NCBI GenBank assembly: GCA_963812525.1
Contig: CAWEVL010000004.1
Location: forward strand, 186,001-250,000
From: Bog-756 sp963812525
GTDB taxonomy: Bacteria; Actinomycetota; Acidimicrobiia; Acidimicrobiales; RAAP-2
Direction: 5' to 3'
Length of the DNA: 64,000 nt
The translations under genes were made by a program, and so were the position numbers. Shown one piece after another: positions 26,104 to 35,407 of this stretch (positions are counted from its first letter, which is position 1; each line of letters begins with the position of its first letter). The notes under the pieces are model-generated. The model did not search any database, was not told the origin of the DNA, and saw nothing but the letters and a program-made list of their open reading frames with translations.

Positions 26104-27507
26104 TTGACGCTCACCGTGCGCGCTGAACCCAGCAGAGCATTCGCTGTTCAGCCGAGTCTGGGATCTGCCGATAACGCAAGTGTGGATCGAGGGATCTCAA
26201 AGGTGACTGCCGTCTTCATGAGGAAAGACGGCTTTGGGGGCATTCTGGCCTGCTCGGACTCGATCAGTGGGATGCTCGGCTGGGACTCCGCAGCCTTGGT
26301 TGGAGCCCGGTCACTCGACTACATCCACCCCAACGATCATGACTATGTAGTGAATCAGTGGATGGCGATGTTGGAGGAACCGGGTTCGACCCAGGTGCTG
26401 CGATACCGACACCGTCACAGTGACGGCTCATGGATGAACGTCGAAGCGACGAACGAGAACCGGCTCGATCTCGACGGATGTGTCTGCTGTTCGCTGATCG
26501 CCCTAGACAAAGCAGAAGACGACCTCGCCGAAGTGGGGACAGGACATTCTGAAATGAGCGCCATCCGACTCGTCCGCTCGGGAGAGCGACTATTGCGTCG
26601 GCTGGCTGAAGGACTCTCGCTCGGAGTGGCCTACATCGCGGCTGACGGTGCGGTCACCTATGCGAATTCGCGGTGCCAGGTGCTGCTCGGCTTAAGCACC
26701 GGCATCCATATGTCTGCGATCCCCACTGCTCGGCTCAACAAAAAGGACACCGATGCGGTTCGGAAGGAACTGAAGCAGATCATGGGAACAGCCGACGAAG
26801 CAGCACTCACGGTTGTGAACCAGGCCGAGTCAGCTCGCCCCATCCTACGAATCGTCATGCGAGGTCTGGCCCAGGACTCCGAAGGTCCGGCGGGCATTGT
26901 GTTGTCCATCGAGGATGTGACTGAGGTGACGCGAGCCACAGAGGACCTTGAGCGAAGGGCAAGCACTGATCCGTTGACCGGCGTGCTCAATCGGGCAGCC
27001 ATCATCGAGTTCCTCGAGCGTGCGTTGCACGAGAACGAGAAACTGGCTGTGGCATTTGTCGATGTTGACCGTATGAAAGCGCAAAACGATCTGCTGGGTC
27101 ACGCAGGAGGTGACGCCCTGCTCGTCGACACGGCTCGCCGTCTACACGAGGCGGTGAGGCCTGGGGACATCGTGGGGCGCCTGGGCGGAGACGAGTTCGT
27201 AGCGGTCTGTCGGCACGTCACGACTCCGGCCGAGGCGACGGCACTGGCGGAACGACTGGCACGCTCCATGCACTGGGTGTTTTCGGCCGGGACGCTCAGT
27301 TTCCCGGTGTCAGCGTCGGTGGGAGTCGTGCATTGTGTAGACGCAGAGAGCACAGCGGACGTGCTTGCCAGGGCGGACGTCGCGATGTACAGAGCAAAAG
27401 GGTCGGGAGTCGGCGACCCCGTGATGTGGAGCGAGTCACTCTCAGCCACAGATCCGAATGGTCTTCGAGGTGGTTCGGTCGCACCGACCTCCACCGACGA
27501 AGTCTGA
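26104..27507 (+). CDS. PAS-PAS-GGDEF diguanylate cyclase
   Basis: 467-residue cytoplasmic signalling protein predicted to make cyclic di-GMP from two GTP. A PAS domain (about residues 35-135; SDSISGMLGWDSAALVG, YRHRHSDGSWMNVEAT) is followed by a second, more divergent PAS-like region (about 165-285; GVAYIAADGAVTYANSRC). The GGDEF domain is at about 295-450: DPLTGVLNRAA, FVDVDRMKAQND and an intact GGDEF. RPGD five residues before GGDEF is a complete inhibitory I-site, so product feedback is expected. No transmembrane segments. Start taken as TTG 26104, close behind GAAGGAGG; GTG 26116 is an alternative. Confidence 0.9.
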   Translation: MTLTVRAEPSRAFAVQPSLGSADNASVDRGISKVTAVFMRKDGFGGILACSDSISGMLGWDSAALVGARSLDYIHPNDHDYVVNQWMAMLEEPGSTQVLRYRHRHSDGSWMNVEATNENRLDLDGCVCCSLIALDKAEDDLAEVGTGHSEMSAIRLVRSGERLLRRLAEGLSLGVAYIAADGAVTYANSRCQVLLGLSTGIHMSAIPTARLNKKDTDAVRKELKQIMGTADEAALTVVNQAESARPILRIVMRGLAQDSEGPAGIVLSIEDVTEVTRATEDLERRASTDPLTGVLNRAAIIEFLERALHENEKLAVAFVDVDRMKAQNDLLGHAGGDALLVDTARRLHEAVRPGDIVGRLGGDEFVAVCRHVTTPAEATALAERLARSMHWVFSAGTLSFPVSASVGVVHCVDAESTADVLARADVAMYRAKGSGVGDPVMWSESLSATDPNGLRGGSVAPTSTDEV

Positions 27508-27732
27508 TCCCGGACGCCGACTCTCCTAATGGGACTGGGAACGTCCCGTCAGATGAGGGCTCGGCTTTCCCCGAGCCACTTGTCGGTGAGCACTTGACTC
27601 TCGAGGGCTCATGAGCCCGATCGCTGGATCCGGCCCAACGAGTCGGTGAGGTGAACGGGTATGGCTGAAAGGGTGTCGTGCCGAGCAGGCTCGTCCCCAA
27701 TCGGGTGATGGACGAGCAGGCGGCCCCGAGGA

Positions 27733-28113
27733 TCACCCGCCCTGCATCATCCGCTCCATGTTGGATCTCATCGCCGCTTCCGAGATCTCCAGCTCCTCTT
27801 GCGGGCTGAACATGACGAACTCAGTACCAGCGACGGCCGACGGGACGTGACCGGGCGGCATGTAGAAGGCATCGCCGGGTTCAATGACTTCATCATGATC
27901 GGCGTACCGAATCGACAGGCGACCTTTGCTCAGATAGCCCCAGTGGGGACATTGGCAGCTGTCACCTGGCAGTCCCATGAGCAGCGGCGTGAGATCCGAG
28001 TCCTCGCGGATGGTGGTGAAGTTGACGGTATAGCCGTGAAAGTGATCAGTCCGGTCCTCGGCGGCGCCATAGTCGGCGACTTCTGGTGCGCTTTCGCGTG
28101 AGACTTTCGACAT
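27733..28113 (-). CDS. Small cupin-domain protein
   Basis: 126 residues folding as a single cupin barrel. The second cupin motif is visible as DEVIEPGDAFYMPPGHVP, and CPHWGYLSKGRLSIRYADH lies in the first motif region, with His and Glu positions partly changed, so metal binding is uncertain. Such proteins often sense or shield small ligands; the substrate here is unknown. ATG 28113 follows AAGGAG at a good distance. It lies 27 bases downstream of the methyltransferase gene on the same strand. Confidence 0.85.
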   Translation of the reverse strand: MSKVSRESAPEVADYGAAEDRTDHFHGYTVNFTTIREDSDLTPLLMGLPGDSCQCPHWGYLSKGRLSIRYADHDEVIEPGDAFYMPPGHVPSAVAGTEFVMFSPQEELEISEAAMRSNMERMMQGG

Positions 28114-28140
28114 CGGGCACTCTCCTTGGTGAGTGGTTGA

Positions 28141-28806
28141 CTAAGACTGCTCTTGTGTGGCTAGGGTCTCGGCGGTCTGGCCGGGCTTGACGACCGTGGC
28201 GGAGCCCACGATGAACGGACTCACCCACTTCGGGACCTTCTTGATGGTCGTGTGTTCGATTGTCGTCACGTCGAAGCCCGCAGCCTGGATTGAGTCAAGA
28301 GTTGGGCGATTGCAGTCGCAACCGACCATGAACCGGTTGATGCCGTTCATGCGGTCCTGCTTGCGCGCCAGCCTGGGATCGTCGGATTGGACATGCTCGA
28401 TAAAGAGGAGCTGGCCACCGGGTCGCAAGATCCGGCGTAACTCCCGAAGCGCACGCGGCTGGTCATCCACCCCGCAAAGCACCAGTGTTGAGACGGCCGT
28501 GTCGAAGGAACCCTCGTCGAAAGGCAGGTCCTCGGCCGGTGCGCGCAGGGCGATCGCATCGGTGCCCTGTTCTCGCACCTTGCGCTCGAGCCGGCGAAAC
28601 ATCGGGATCTCGGGCTCAGTCAGGGTCAGCGAGTCGACCGCAGAGCCGTACAAGGGCAAGTTGCCACCCGTTCCCGCACCGACCTCGAGTACTCGGCCCC
28701 TGGCCGCGGCAATCACCGACTCCCGGTGAACTCGCAATCCGGCCTTCTCGACCTTGGCCATCTGGTGGTCGTACGTGGCGGCGAAGAACCTACCTCGGAG
28801 CGTCAT
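28141..28806 (-). CDS. Class I SAM-dependent methyltransferase
   Basis: 221-residue methyltransferase of the UbiE/Methyltransf_11 type. SAM-binding motif I is VLEVGAGTGGN near residue 40; EDLPFDEGSFDTAVS and LRELRRILRPGGQLLFIEHV follow in the usual order. The opening RGRFFAATYDHQM and the CDCNRPT stretch near 160 are shared with actinobacterial phosphatidylethanolamine/menaquinone-type methyltransferase-like proteins, but substrate cannot be deduced. ATG 28806 has GAGG five bases upstream; the frame is open to 28872. Confidence 0.88.
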   Translation of the reverse strand: MTLRGRFFAATYDHQMAKVEKAGLRVHRESVIAAARGRVLEVGAGTGGNLPLYGSAVDSLTLTEPEIPMFRRLERKVREQGTDAIALRAPAEDLPFDEGSFDTAVSTLVLCGVDDQPRALRELRRILRPGGQLLFIEHVQSDDPRLARKQDRMNGINRFMVGCDCNRPTLDSIQAAGFDVTTIEHTTIKKVPKWVSPFIVGSATVVKPGQTAETLATQEQS

Positions 28807-28906
28807 CTGTGCCTCGTTTCGTCGTAGTGAGACCGCTGAGGACAACGTAACGAACCGCCGGTACGCATACATGGGGCATTTGCCTCATCTTCGATAACTC
28901 AGTGGC

Positions 28907-29038
28907 TCACGGTGTCTCCTCCGGGACCAATCCATGCTGCATCGCAAACAGGCTGGCGGTGGCCCGGTTGGACAGACCAATCTTCGCGTAAATGGGCAGT
29001 GGGGTTCCGAGCCGTCTCGGTGAGATCACCAGATGGAC
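28907..29038 (-). pseudogene. Remnant of a LuxR-type response regulator (C-terminal helix-turn-helix end)
   Basis: About 43 residues, VHLVISPRRLGTPLPIYAKI followed by GLSNRATASLFAMQHGLV, correspond to the recognition helix and last helix of a LuxR/NarL helix-turn-helix (usual form VISPRTVGTHLxHIYAKIG). No receiver domain or earlier HTH part is present upstream, where the DUF1275 gene ends about 130 bases away. Read as a decayed gene end. Confidence 0.55.
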
Positions 29039-29166
29039 GCGACGTGATGACCGCAACGGCATTTCAAGAAACGGGCTGTCCTCTAGGTCGGACGGCCGAT
29101 CGGGTGGAGCTCCTGTTCGACGTCCGTCTCGCCACCTTTGCTGGATCAGCTTCGGAGCCAAGCGCC

Positions 29167-29910
29167 TCATCCGGGCCGTTGATCGGTAGCCTTCTCCGAA
29201 GCGGCCGAACCCGCAATGCCAGCGACGTCCAGCTGACGCGAGCTAGCACTTCCTCCGAAGACCACAGTTGTGGCCAGAACCGTCACCGCAACCGCCACGA
29301 GCGGCCAGGTCGCCCCAGTGTGGAGGTAAAGAGCCGCTCCACAGACAGCGCCAACAAGCATCGCCAACACGGCAGAAGCCCTTCTTGACACCTTGGGGTT
29401 GGAACCACCAGCGAGGGAAGAGTCAGCAGCCAGCCCCGTCAATGTCATCGTGAGCACCGTCGTCGTGATGTCCGGTACGGCGAGCCTCCGGATGGTGGAG
29501 TTCCGCACGCCCATTGCGAAGGCGAGTACCGAGATGATCGTGTAGCGCCCGGAGCCTGATGTAACCACGCCCGAGTGAATGGCGGAGACCACGGCGGCTG
29601 CCCCGGCAAAGAGGCCTTCGACCGCCATCGCGATCAGCAGCCACCGCCGACGCGAAGTGACATGCAATGTGACCCTTCCACCAGCTGCCGCACCGACGAG
29701 AAACGATCCGAGCGACGCGAGACTGGCCGCGATCGAGAACCCGGGTGCGCCAGCCGCAGCGAACCCGAGGAGCACCACATTGCCCGTCATGTTCGCCGTA
29801 AAGACGTGACCGAGACCCAGGTAGCTCACTGCATCGACCAAGCCACTCACCACCGTGAGCACGGTGAGCGTGACGAGTAGCATCGTGGACGGTTCCGGAC
29901 CATCTACCAT
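29167..29910 (-). CDS. DUF1275 (YoaK-like) membrane protein
   Basis: 247-residue membrane protein with six to seven hydrophobic segments. The family signature is clear: SGLVDAVSYLGLGHVFTANMTGN near residue 23, then MGVRNSTIRRLAVPDITTTVLT near 130. Function of the family is unknown; a transport role is usually assumed. ATG 29910 is chosen for GAGGAGG five bases upstream. Confidence 0.9.
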   Translation of the reverse strand: MVDGPEPSTMLLVTLTVLTVVSGLVDAVSYLGLGHVFTANMTGNVVLLGFAAAGAPGFSIAASLASLGSFLVGAAAGGRVTLHVTSRRRWLLIAMAVEGLFAGAAAVVSAIHSGVVTSGSGRYTIISVLAFAMGVRNSTIRRLAVPDITTTVLTMTLTGLAADSSLAGGSNPKVSRRASAVLAMLVGAVCGAALYLHTGATWPLVAVAVTVLATTVVFGGSASSRQLDVAGIAGSAASEKATDQRPG

Positions 29911-30032
29911 ACCGACCTCCTCGCGGTGCGAGCGCGACACGCGGGCCCTGACCTCCAAACCGTAGCGAGTCCTGAAATCTGTGGTCGCAGAGTTCCGATG
30001 CGCGGTCCTGACCGGGACATAGCTGCCCGCGC

Positions 30033-30905
30033 TCAGCTCTCGAGGGCGCGAGTAACAACGGTAACGTCGTCAGCGCCGAGGCCCTGCTTTACGATCTGCT
30101 CCCACTCTCGAGCAAGCGAATCAAGAACGATAAATCGCTTCGGATCAACTTGCTCAAGGGCAAGATGGACGTCCTTGAGGGCGAGCGCTAGGGGAAACTC
30201 GGGCGAATAGTTGCCGTCGCCTATACGCGAGACTTTGGCAGCCATCCACGGCGATACCAGCGGACCCTCCGCAAAGGCGTCCGCTACGGTACCGACATCG
30301 AGGCCCAGCTGGCGGGCCAGGGCGAGCGAGTTGGCCACCCCTTCGGCGCAGAATGCGAGCAGCGTGTTGTTGACAAGCTTTAGGCGCGAGCCCATTCCAA
30401 CCTGTTCGAGCCATACAGTGCGTTGCCCGAGCGCCGAGAAGACAGGTTCCGCCGTGGGTCGCGCCCGCTCGGACCCGGAGGCAAAGATGGTCAGCTTCCC
30501 TTGCTCGGCAGGGACCTTGCTTCCCGATACCGGTGCATCGAGGAAGAGGATGTCCGGACGCTCCTTCTCGACGATCGAGCTGATGATTGCAGTGCCCTCG
30601 ACACCGATCGTGCTCATTTGGGCCCAGACCGCGCCAGCCGAAAGGGCATCCAGCATGCCGAGGTCAACGGCGATCGAGTGAACGGCCTGGGCGTCGGTGA
30701 CCATCGTGATGACCATGGTTGCCGCTTTGACCGCCTCGGCCACCGACGTCGCAACCTCAGCTCCCTGATCGGCCATGCGGCGTGCCACATCGGGCTTGCG
30801 ATTCCACACGACGGTTGGGATGCCATTGCGAAGCGCCGAATGGGCCATAGCTCGGCCCATCGTGCCGAGTCCAATCACGGCAAGTTTCGGTTCTCTGTCG
30901 CCCAT
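30033..30905 (-). CDS. Beta-hydroxyacid dehydrogenase (3-hydroxyisobutyrate dehydrogenase-like)
   Basis: 290-residue NAD(P)-dependent oxidoreductase. Rossmann loop GLGTMGRAMA at residue 11, substrate-binding DAPVSGSKVPAEQGKLTIFASG near 122, and the catalytic Lys region RLKLVNN near 172 match the family. Likely substrate is a small beta-hydroxy acid (hydroxyisobutyrate, tartronate semialdehyde or related); the pocket cannot be read further. ATG 30905 follows GGGAGG five bases upstream, which excludes the longer open frame to 31121. Confidence 0.9.
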   Translation of the reverse strand: MGDREPKLAVIGLGTMGRAMAHSALRNGIPTVVWNRKPDVARRMADQGAEVATSVAEAVKAATMVITMVTDAQAVHSIAVDLGMLDALSAGAVWAQMSTIGVEGTAIISSIVEKERPDILFLDAPVSGSKVPAEQGKLTIFASGSERARPTAEPVFSALGQRTVWLEQVGMGSRLKLVNNTLLAFCAEGVANSLALARQLGLDVGTVADAFAEGPLVSPWMAAKVSRIGDGNYSPEFPLALALKDVHLALEQVDPKRFIVLDSLAREWEQIVKQGLGADDVTVVTRALES

Positions 30906-31250
30906 CACAACCTCCCTGCTGTGCTCGCCACCACGAACCGGCATGATGTCCGGCAGGTCCAGATCGCTCTCGATGGCGGAGTCTGTCCCCACCGTCGTCA
31001 GTGCCCGTCCCCGGGCCGAGCCCATATTCGCGCTTACCCAATGGTCCGACAAGGGCATGAACTCAGGATGCCGATCTGACCAACGGACCACAACATCCGT
31101 GCTGAGGGTAGACAACGCCATCCGATGTCAGACTGCTCCAGACCCCCGGACTTGAGTGGCAGTCCGACCATGGACTTCCGGTTGACCAAAGGAGTTGGGG
31201 GCACCAGACTGTTCAGACCAGCGAGGGGCTCGTCAGAGAAGGACGGTCCA
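30906..31250. other. Intergenic region between divergent genes
   Basis: About 345 bases between the dehydrogenase (leftward) and hydrolase (rightward). Both strands stay partly open, but the extensions have no family resemblance. No motif recognised. Confidence 0.4.
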
Positions 31251-32096
31251 ATGCCGGATTTCAGCGAATCCGAGTCAGAACAGGTTCAGCGAGCCAATGA
31301 TTCGGGGCGGACCCCTGTGGTCTTTGTCCACGGTCTGTGGTTGCTCCCGAGCAGCTGGGATCGCTGGCGGGGCGTCTTTGAAGAGGCAGGGTACACGACA
31401 CTGGCACCGGGGTGGCCCGACGATCCCGAGACCGTCGACGAGGCCAAGGCACATCCCGAGGTGCTCGCAAACAAGACCATCGGGCAAGTGGCCGACCACT
31501 ATGCCGCCGTCATCGAGAAACTAGCCAAGAAGCCAGCCGTCATCGGGCACTCCTTTGGGGGTTTGCTGACCCAGATGATCGCTGGCCGAGGGCTCTCGGC
31601 CGCATCAGTGGCGATAGATGCCGCTCCGTTCCGTGGCGTGCTGCCTCTGCCGATCTCGGCATTGAAGTCCTCCAAACCAGTACTCGGAAACCCACGCAAC
31701 CGACACCGGGCCGTTCCATTGACCTTCGACCAGTTCCGTTATGCGTTCGCGAACGCCGTGACCGAGGAGGAGGCCAAACAGCTATTCGAGACATTTGCTG
31801 TGCCCGCCCCCGGTGCTCCGCTCTTTCAGGCAGCGTCGGCAAACCTGAATCCATGGACCGAAGCAAAGGTCGATACCGAGAACCCTGCCCGGGGGCCCAT
31901 GTTGATCATTTCCGGTGAGAAGGACCACACCGTCCCGCGTGCCATCTCCGATGCCACCTTTAAGAAACAAGTGCGCAACAAGGATGTGACGGAATTCGTC
32001 GAGATCCCCAATCGGGGACATGCCCTCACAATCGATAGCGGTTGGCGAGAGGTTGCCGACACGGGCCTCAGATTCGTGAGTCGCTTCGTATCCTGA
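31251..32096 (+). CDS. Alpha/beta hydrolase
   Basis: 281-residue cytoplasmic alpha/beta-hydrolase. Oxyanion strand VVFVHGLWLLPSSWDRW near residue 24, nucleophile elbow GHSFGG near 103, acid Asp in SGEKDHTVP near 220 and His in NRGHAL near 255 complete the triad. Closest in style to non-haem haloperoxidase/esterase-like actinobacterial hydrolases; substrate unknown. ATG 31251 follows GAAGGA; an upstream open frame begins at 31125 but lacks a ribosome site. Confidence 0.88.
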   Translation: MPDFSESESEQVQRANDSGRTPVVFVHGLWLLPSSWDRWRGVFEEAGYTTLAPGWPDDPETVDEAKAHPEVLANKTIGQVADHYAAVIEKLAKKPAVIGHSFGGLLTQMIAGRGLSAASVAIDAAPFRGVLPLPISALKSSKPVLGNPRNRHRAVPLTFDQFRYAFANAVTEEEAKQLFETFAVPAPGAPLFQAASANLNPWTEAKVDTENPARGPMLIISGEKDHTVPRAISDATFKKQVRNKDVTEFVEIPNRGHALTIDSGWREVADTGLRFVSRFVS

Positions 32097-32340
32097 GTAC
32101 ACGGCAGAGCGCAACCTTCGCCCTCGCGGCCTTGGCAATGGCCGGGTATCAATTTGGACGAATCTGATTTCCTGTTGCAGAGGTAGTCGGTTTGGGCATC
32201 ATTTCTGAACGGGAAGACATTTGAATTGGGCACGATCACTACTAGCGATGGCACGGAGGTTTGATAAGGACTGGGGGTCGGGCCATGGATAAATCCGCAT
32301 TGCCTCAAAAGCGAGTCAGCCGACAAGGGAGGACACCTCG

Positions 32341-33009
32341 ATGACTGATGGTTATGCTCAGCAGGCGCCACGCCTCGATGTCCGAGTCCTTGTCCTCTCT
32401 GCGTCTTTACGGCGAAACTCGCTGAACACTCAGCTCGCTGGGCTAACAGGTCAGTGCATCGAGGCCAATGGGGGTGTTGTCACGGTCAAGTGTCTGGCCG
32501 AGTTTGACATGCCTTGCTATGACCAGGACGTTCAACACGAGGAAGGATTTCCAGCGAGCGCCGATTCCCTACGCCTTGAGTTGGAAGCAAACGATGCCTT
32601 CGTGATCGTTTCACCGGAGTACAACGCATCGATGCCCGGATCGCTGAAAAATGCGATCGACTGGCTATCTCGGTTCCACCCACAACCGTTCAGCGAGCGT
32701 CAATCCCTGCTTCTCTCTGCCTCACCCTCGATGGCAGGCGGCAACCGCGGATTGTGGGCGCTACGCGTTCCGCTGGAGCACCTTGGCAGTCGCGTCTACC
32801 CGGATATGTTCTCGCTGGCTCAGGCGCACCACGCATTCGATGATGACGGCAGCCTTATCGACCGTGAACTTCACGCTCGCCTGGACCAGACGATCATCGC
32901 CTTCATGGACCTTGTCGAAGCAAGCAAGCACTACCCTTGCGCCAAGCGTGCGTGGGTCGAATATCTCGGCGAACGACCCGATCCCGCGATCGATCGCGTC
33001 GAAGCGTAG
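32341..33009 (+). CDS. NADPH-dependent FMN reductase family protein
   Basis: 222-residue flavodoxin-like protein. The FMN phosphate loop is SASLRRNSLN near residue 20, and the family hallmark SPEYNASMPGSLKNAIDW lies near 90. Members reduce quinones, azo dyes, chromate or supply FMNH2. ATG 32341 has GGGAGG eight bases upstream. A thiolase gene starts about 105 bases downstream on the same strand. Confidence 0.9.
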   Translation: MTDGYAQQAPRLDVRVLVLSASLRRNSLNTQLAGLTGQCIEANGGVVTVKCLAEFDMPCYDQDVQHEEGFPASADSLRLELEANDAFVIVSPEYNASMPGSLKNAIDWLSRFHPQPFSERQSLLLSASPSMAGGNRGLWALRVPLEHLGSRVYPDMFSLAQAHHAFDDDGSLIDRELHARLDQTIIAFMDLVEASKHYPCAKRAWVEYLGERPDPAIDRVEA

Positions 33010-33115
33010 GGCCCTGGGCAGGGCTGAGAGGACGAATCCTCCACACGGGCGTCCAACGACCCTGCCGGTGTCACCGATCCAGCCGTCAGAATACCGAGTC
33101 AGAGGAGGCGAGCCA

Positions 33116-34354
33116 ATGACGGACGCATTCATCCTTGGAGGCGTACGAACGCCCGTCGGACGCTACGGCGGGTCGCTGTCGCACATCCGCACCGACGATC
33201 TACTGGGCCAGACGATGGTGGCGGCTTGTGAGCGGGTCGGTACCCCGCTGGACCGCATCGAAGACATCACCGCGGGGTGTGTGAACTCGGCACACGAGGG
33301 CATGGGAGACGTCGCCCGGTGGGGTGCTTTGGCTGCGGGCTTTCCCGACTCGGTGCCTGCCGTGACCGTCAATCGGTTCTGCGCTTCATCGCTCACGGGA
33401 GCCGTCTCGATTGCCCACGCCATTCGGAGCAATGAGCTGAGCGTGGGCCTGGCGGCAGGGGTCGAGTCCATGTCCCGATCGGGCTGGGCCCAGATGAAAG
33501 GAGACGCGCCGTTCAGTCCTCGGGGCCCAATCCTGCTTCTCGACACCATGTGGGCGGGTGCCGGCGGGCCTCCGAATCCGGTGCTGCTCGCCCGCAACGC
33601 CTATGTCGAGATGATCAAGACGGCGCAGAACGTAGCCGACCGCTATGAACTGACCCGCGAGGACATCGACGCTTTTGCGCTCCGTTCGCACCAGCACGCG
33701 GCAAGTGCTCGTGACTCAGGCCGACTTGCGGCCGAGATCCAGCCCGTGCAGATCCCAGGTTCCCGCAGGGTCCCGGCTCGGACCTTCGAGCATGACGAGC
33801 TCATCCGGGGCGACACGACGGCGGAGCAACTGGCAGCCCTTCCACCCCAACCCAATACCACCCAAATGACCGCCGGGAACTCATCGCCTCTGAGCGACGG
33901 CGCCAGCGCGGTGGTTCTGGCAAGCGGGGCTGCGGCGGAGGCTCTGAGCATCGAGCCTCTGGCGCGAGTGGTGGCGTCGGCTACTCACGCCCTCGACCCT
34001 CAGTTCATGGGGATTGCCCCGGCCTTCGCTATCGCCAAAGCACTCGAGCGAGGCGGCTTGGCACCGACAGACATCGATGTCTGGGAGGTCCATGAGGCAT
34101 TCGCCGCCCAGGCGCTCGGGGCGCTCCGAGAGCTCAGTGTCCAGTTGGACGGATTCGAGGTTCCTGATGAAAGACTCAACCCCAACGGGGGCGCAGTGGC
34201 CATCGGTCATCCCTTCGGATCCTCCGGTACCCGCTACGTGCTCACGCTGGCTATTGAGCTGCGCATGCGCCAGGCGCACTATGGAGTGCTGGGCGTCTGC
34301 GTCGGTTCCGGACAGGGCGTCGCCCTCGTGTTGGAGAATCCCAGAATCAGGTAA
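33116..34354 (+). CDS. Thiolase (acetyl-CoA acyltransferase)
   Basis: 412-residue thiolase catalysing acyl-CoA thiolysis or condensation. The acylated Cys lies in VNRFCASSLTG near residue 86; VHEAFAAQ near 325 is the HEAF form seen in FadI-like enzymes; the basic His is in NGGAVAIGHPFGSSGTR near 357; the second Cys lies in GVCVGSGQG near 390, where the usual CxGGG has Ser. Beta-oxidation is likely. ATG 33116 has AGAGGAGG at a good distance, ruling out the long upstream frame that overlaps the FMN reductase gene. Confidence 0.92.
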   Translation: MTDAFILGGVRTPVGRYGGSLSHIRTDDLLGQTMVAACERVGTPLDRIEDITAGCVNSAHEGMGDVARWGALAAGFPDSVPAVTVNRFCASSLTGAVSIAHAIRSNELSVGLAAGVESMSRSGWAQMKGDAPFSPRGPILLLDTMWAGAGGPPNPVLLARNAYVEMIKTAQNVADRYELTREDIDAFALRSHQHAASARDSGRLAAEIQPVQIPGSRRVPARTFEHDELIRGDTTAEQLAALPPQPNTTQMTAGNSSPLSDGASAVVLASGAAAEALSIEPLARVVASATHALDPQFMGIAPAFAIAKALERGGLAPTDIDVWEVHEAFAAQALGALRELSVQLDGFEVPDERLNPNGGAVAIGHPFGSSGTRYVLTLAIELRMRQAHYGVLGVCVGSGQGVALVLENPRIR

Positions 34355-34403
34355 GTCGAATTCTTCAAGCAGGTATCGGGCTTTCGATCCCGTTCAATCT
34401 TGC

Positions 34404-35183
34404 TCACCAGGTGGGCGTAAGACCCCCATCGATCGTGATGTTCGAGCCTGTGACATTTGCGGTCCTCTCGCTTGCCAAGAGCAAGACCAAATCTGCCACC
34501 TCGTCGGCCCGGGAGAACCTGCCAGTCAATGACTGGCTGGCCGCGCCGGCCGAGACCTCCTCCGGGTTCGTTCCGCTAGCCTCACCCACGGTGGCTGCCA
34601 CACCGTCTTTCCCGAGCCACAAGTCCGTTGCGACCGGTCCAGGGCTCACCGTATTGATGCGAATGCCCCTGCTCCCCACCTCCTTCGAGAGAGCCTTCGA
34701 GAAATTTGCAAGCGCACCCTTCGCTGCGGAATAGTCGATAACCATCGGGTCCGGCAGGAAAGCATTGACAGAGGTCACCATCACGATCGACCCGCGTCCC
34801 GCTTCAAGCATGATCGGCAGGGCGCTTCTCGTGGCCCTCACCGCGGCCATCAGATCAAGGTTGATGGTCTGCATCCACTGGTCGTCGGTGACATGTAGGA
34901 AACCCTCGGGGCGTGGAGGGGCTGCTCCGACGTTGTTCACGAGGATATCGATGCGCTTGCCAGCCTCGGCCAGCAGCTGCGCGGGTGCGCTGGGCTGAGA
35001 AAGATCGAGTTCAACGGCCCGCACCGATCCGGTCTTGACCATTGAGTCCAGCTGGGCTGAAGACTTCCGGGCCCCGGCCACGACGTGGACCCCCTCGTCC
35101 ACCAGCCCCCGGGTCACAGCAAGACCGATGCCTTTGCTGGCACCAGTGACGACCGCAATTTTGCCCTCCAACCCGAGATTCAT
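34404..35183 (-). CDS. Short-chain dehydrogenase/reductase
   Basis: 259-residue classical SDR. TGASKGIG near residue 14, NNVGAA near 85, catalytic Ser in VTSVNAF near 135, and Tyr-Lys in DYSAAKGA near 150 are intact, as is the C-terminal TGSNITIDGGLTPTW typical of FabG-like members. Likely oxidises or reduces a hydroxyacyl or alcohol; the convergent thiolase hints at lipid metabolism. ATG 35183 follows CAGGAGG. Confidence 0.92.
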   Translation of the reverse strand: MNLGLEGKIAVVTGASKGIGLAVTRGLVDEGVHVVAGARKSSAQLDSMVKTGSVRAVELDLSQPSAPAQLLAEAGKRIDILVNNVGAAPPRPEGFLHVTDDQWMQTINLDLMAAVRATRSALPIMLEAGRGSIVMVTSVNAFLPDPMVIDYSAAKGALANFSKALSKEVGSRGIRINTVSPGPVATDLWLGKDGVAATVGEASGTNPEEVSAGAASQSLTGRFSRADEVADLVLLLASERTANVTGSNITIDGGLTPTW

Positions 35184-35407
35184 GATCCTCCTGTCGCTCG
35201 GCCTTCTGGCCGTCGGTACCGCCACTACCGTCAGTATTTTCAAAGCATAAGACTGAAGGGTCAATTGCTTTCGGCAACGGACCTGCGTTCGATGGGTCCC
35301 CCGGGGCTGGATTCCCAACCACCCACAGGAGAGTCGCCGTCGGGATATCGCCCGCCACGCGGTCCAGATCGCCGACCGGGACTCGGCGGCGGCCAACCTG
35401 GAGGGGA

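Noticed and set aside
33116..34354. Thiolase CVGSGQG and HEAF variants as evidence of novel chemistry
   Set aside because: HEAF is normal in FadI-like thiolases, and a Ser in the last glycine motif is a mild change; the catalytic Cys, His and Cys are present.
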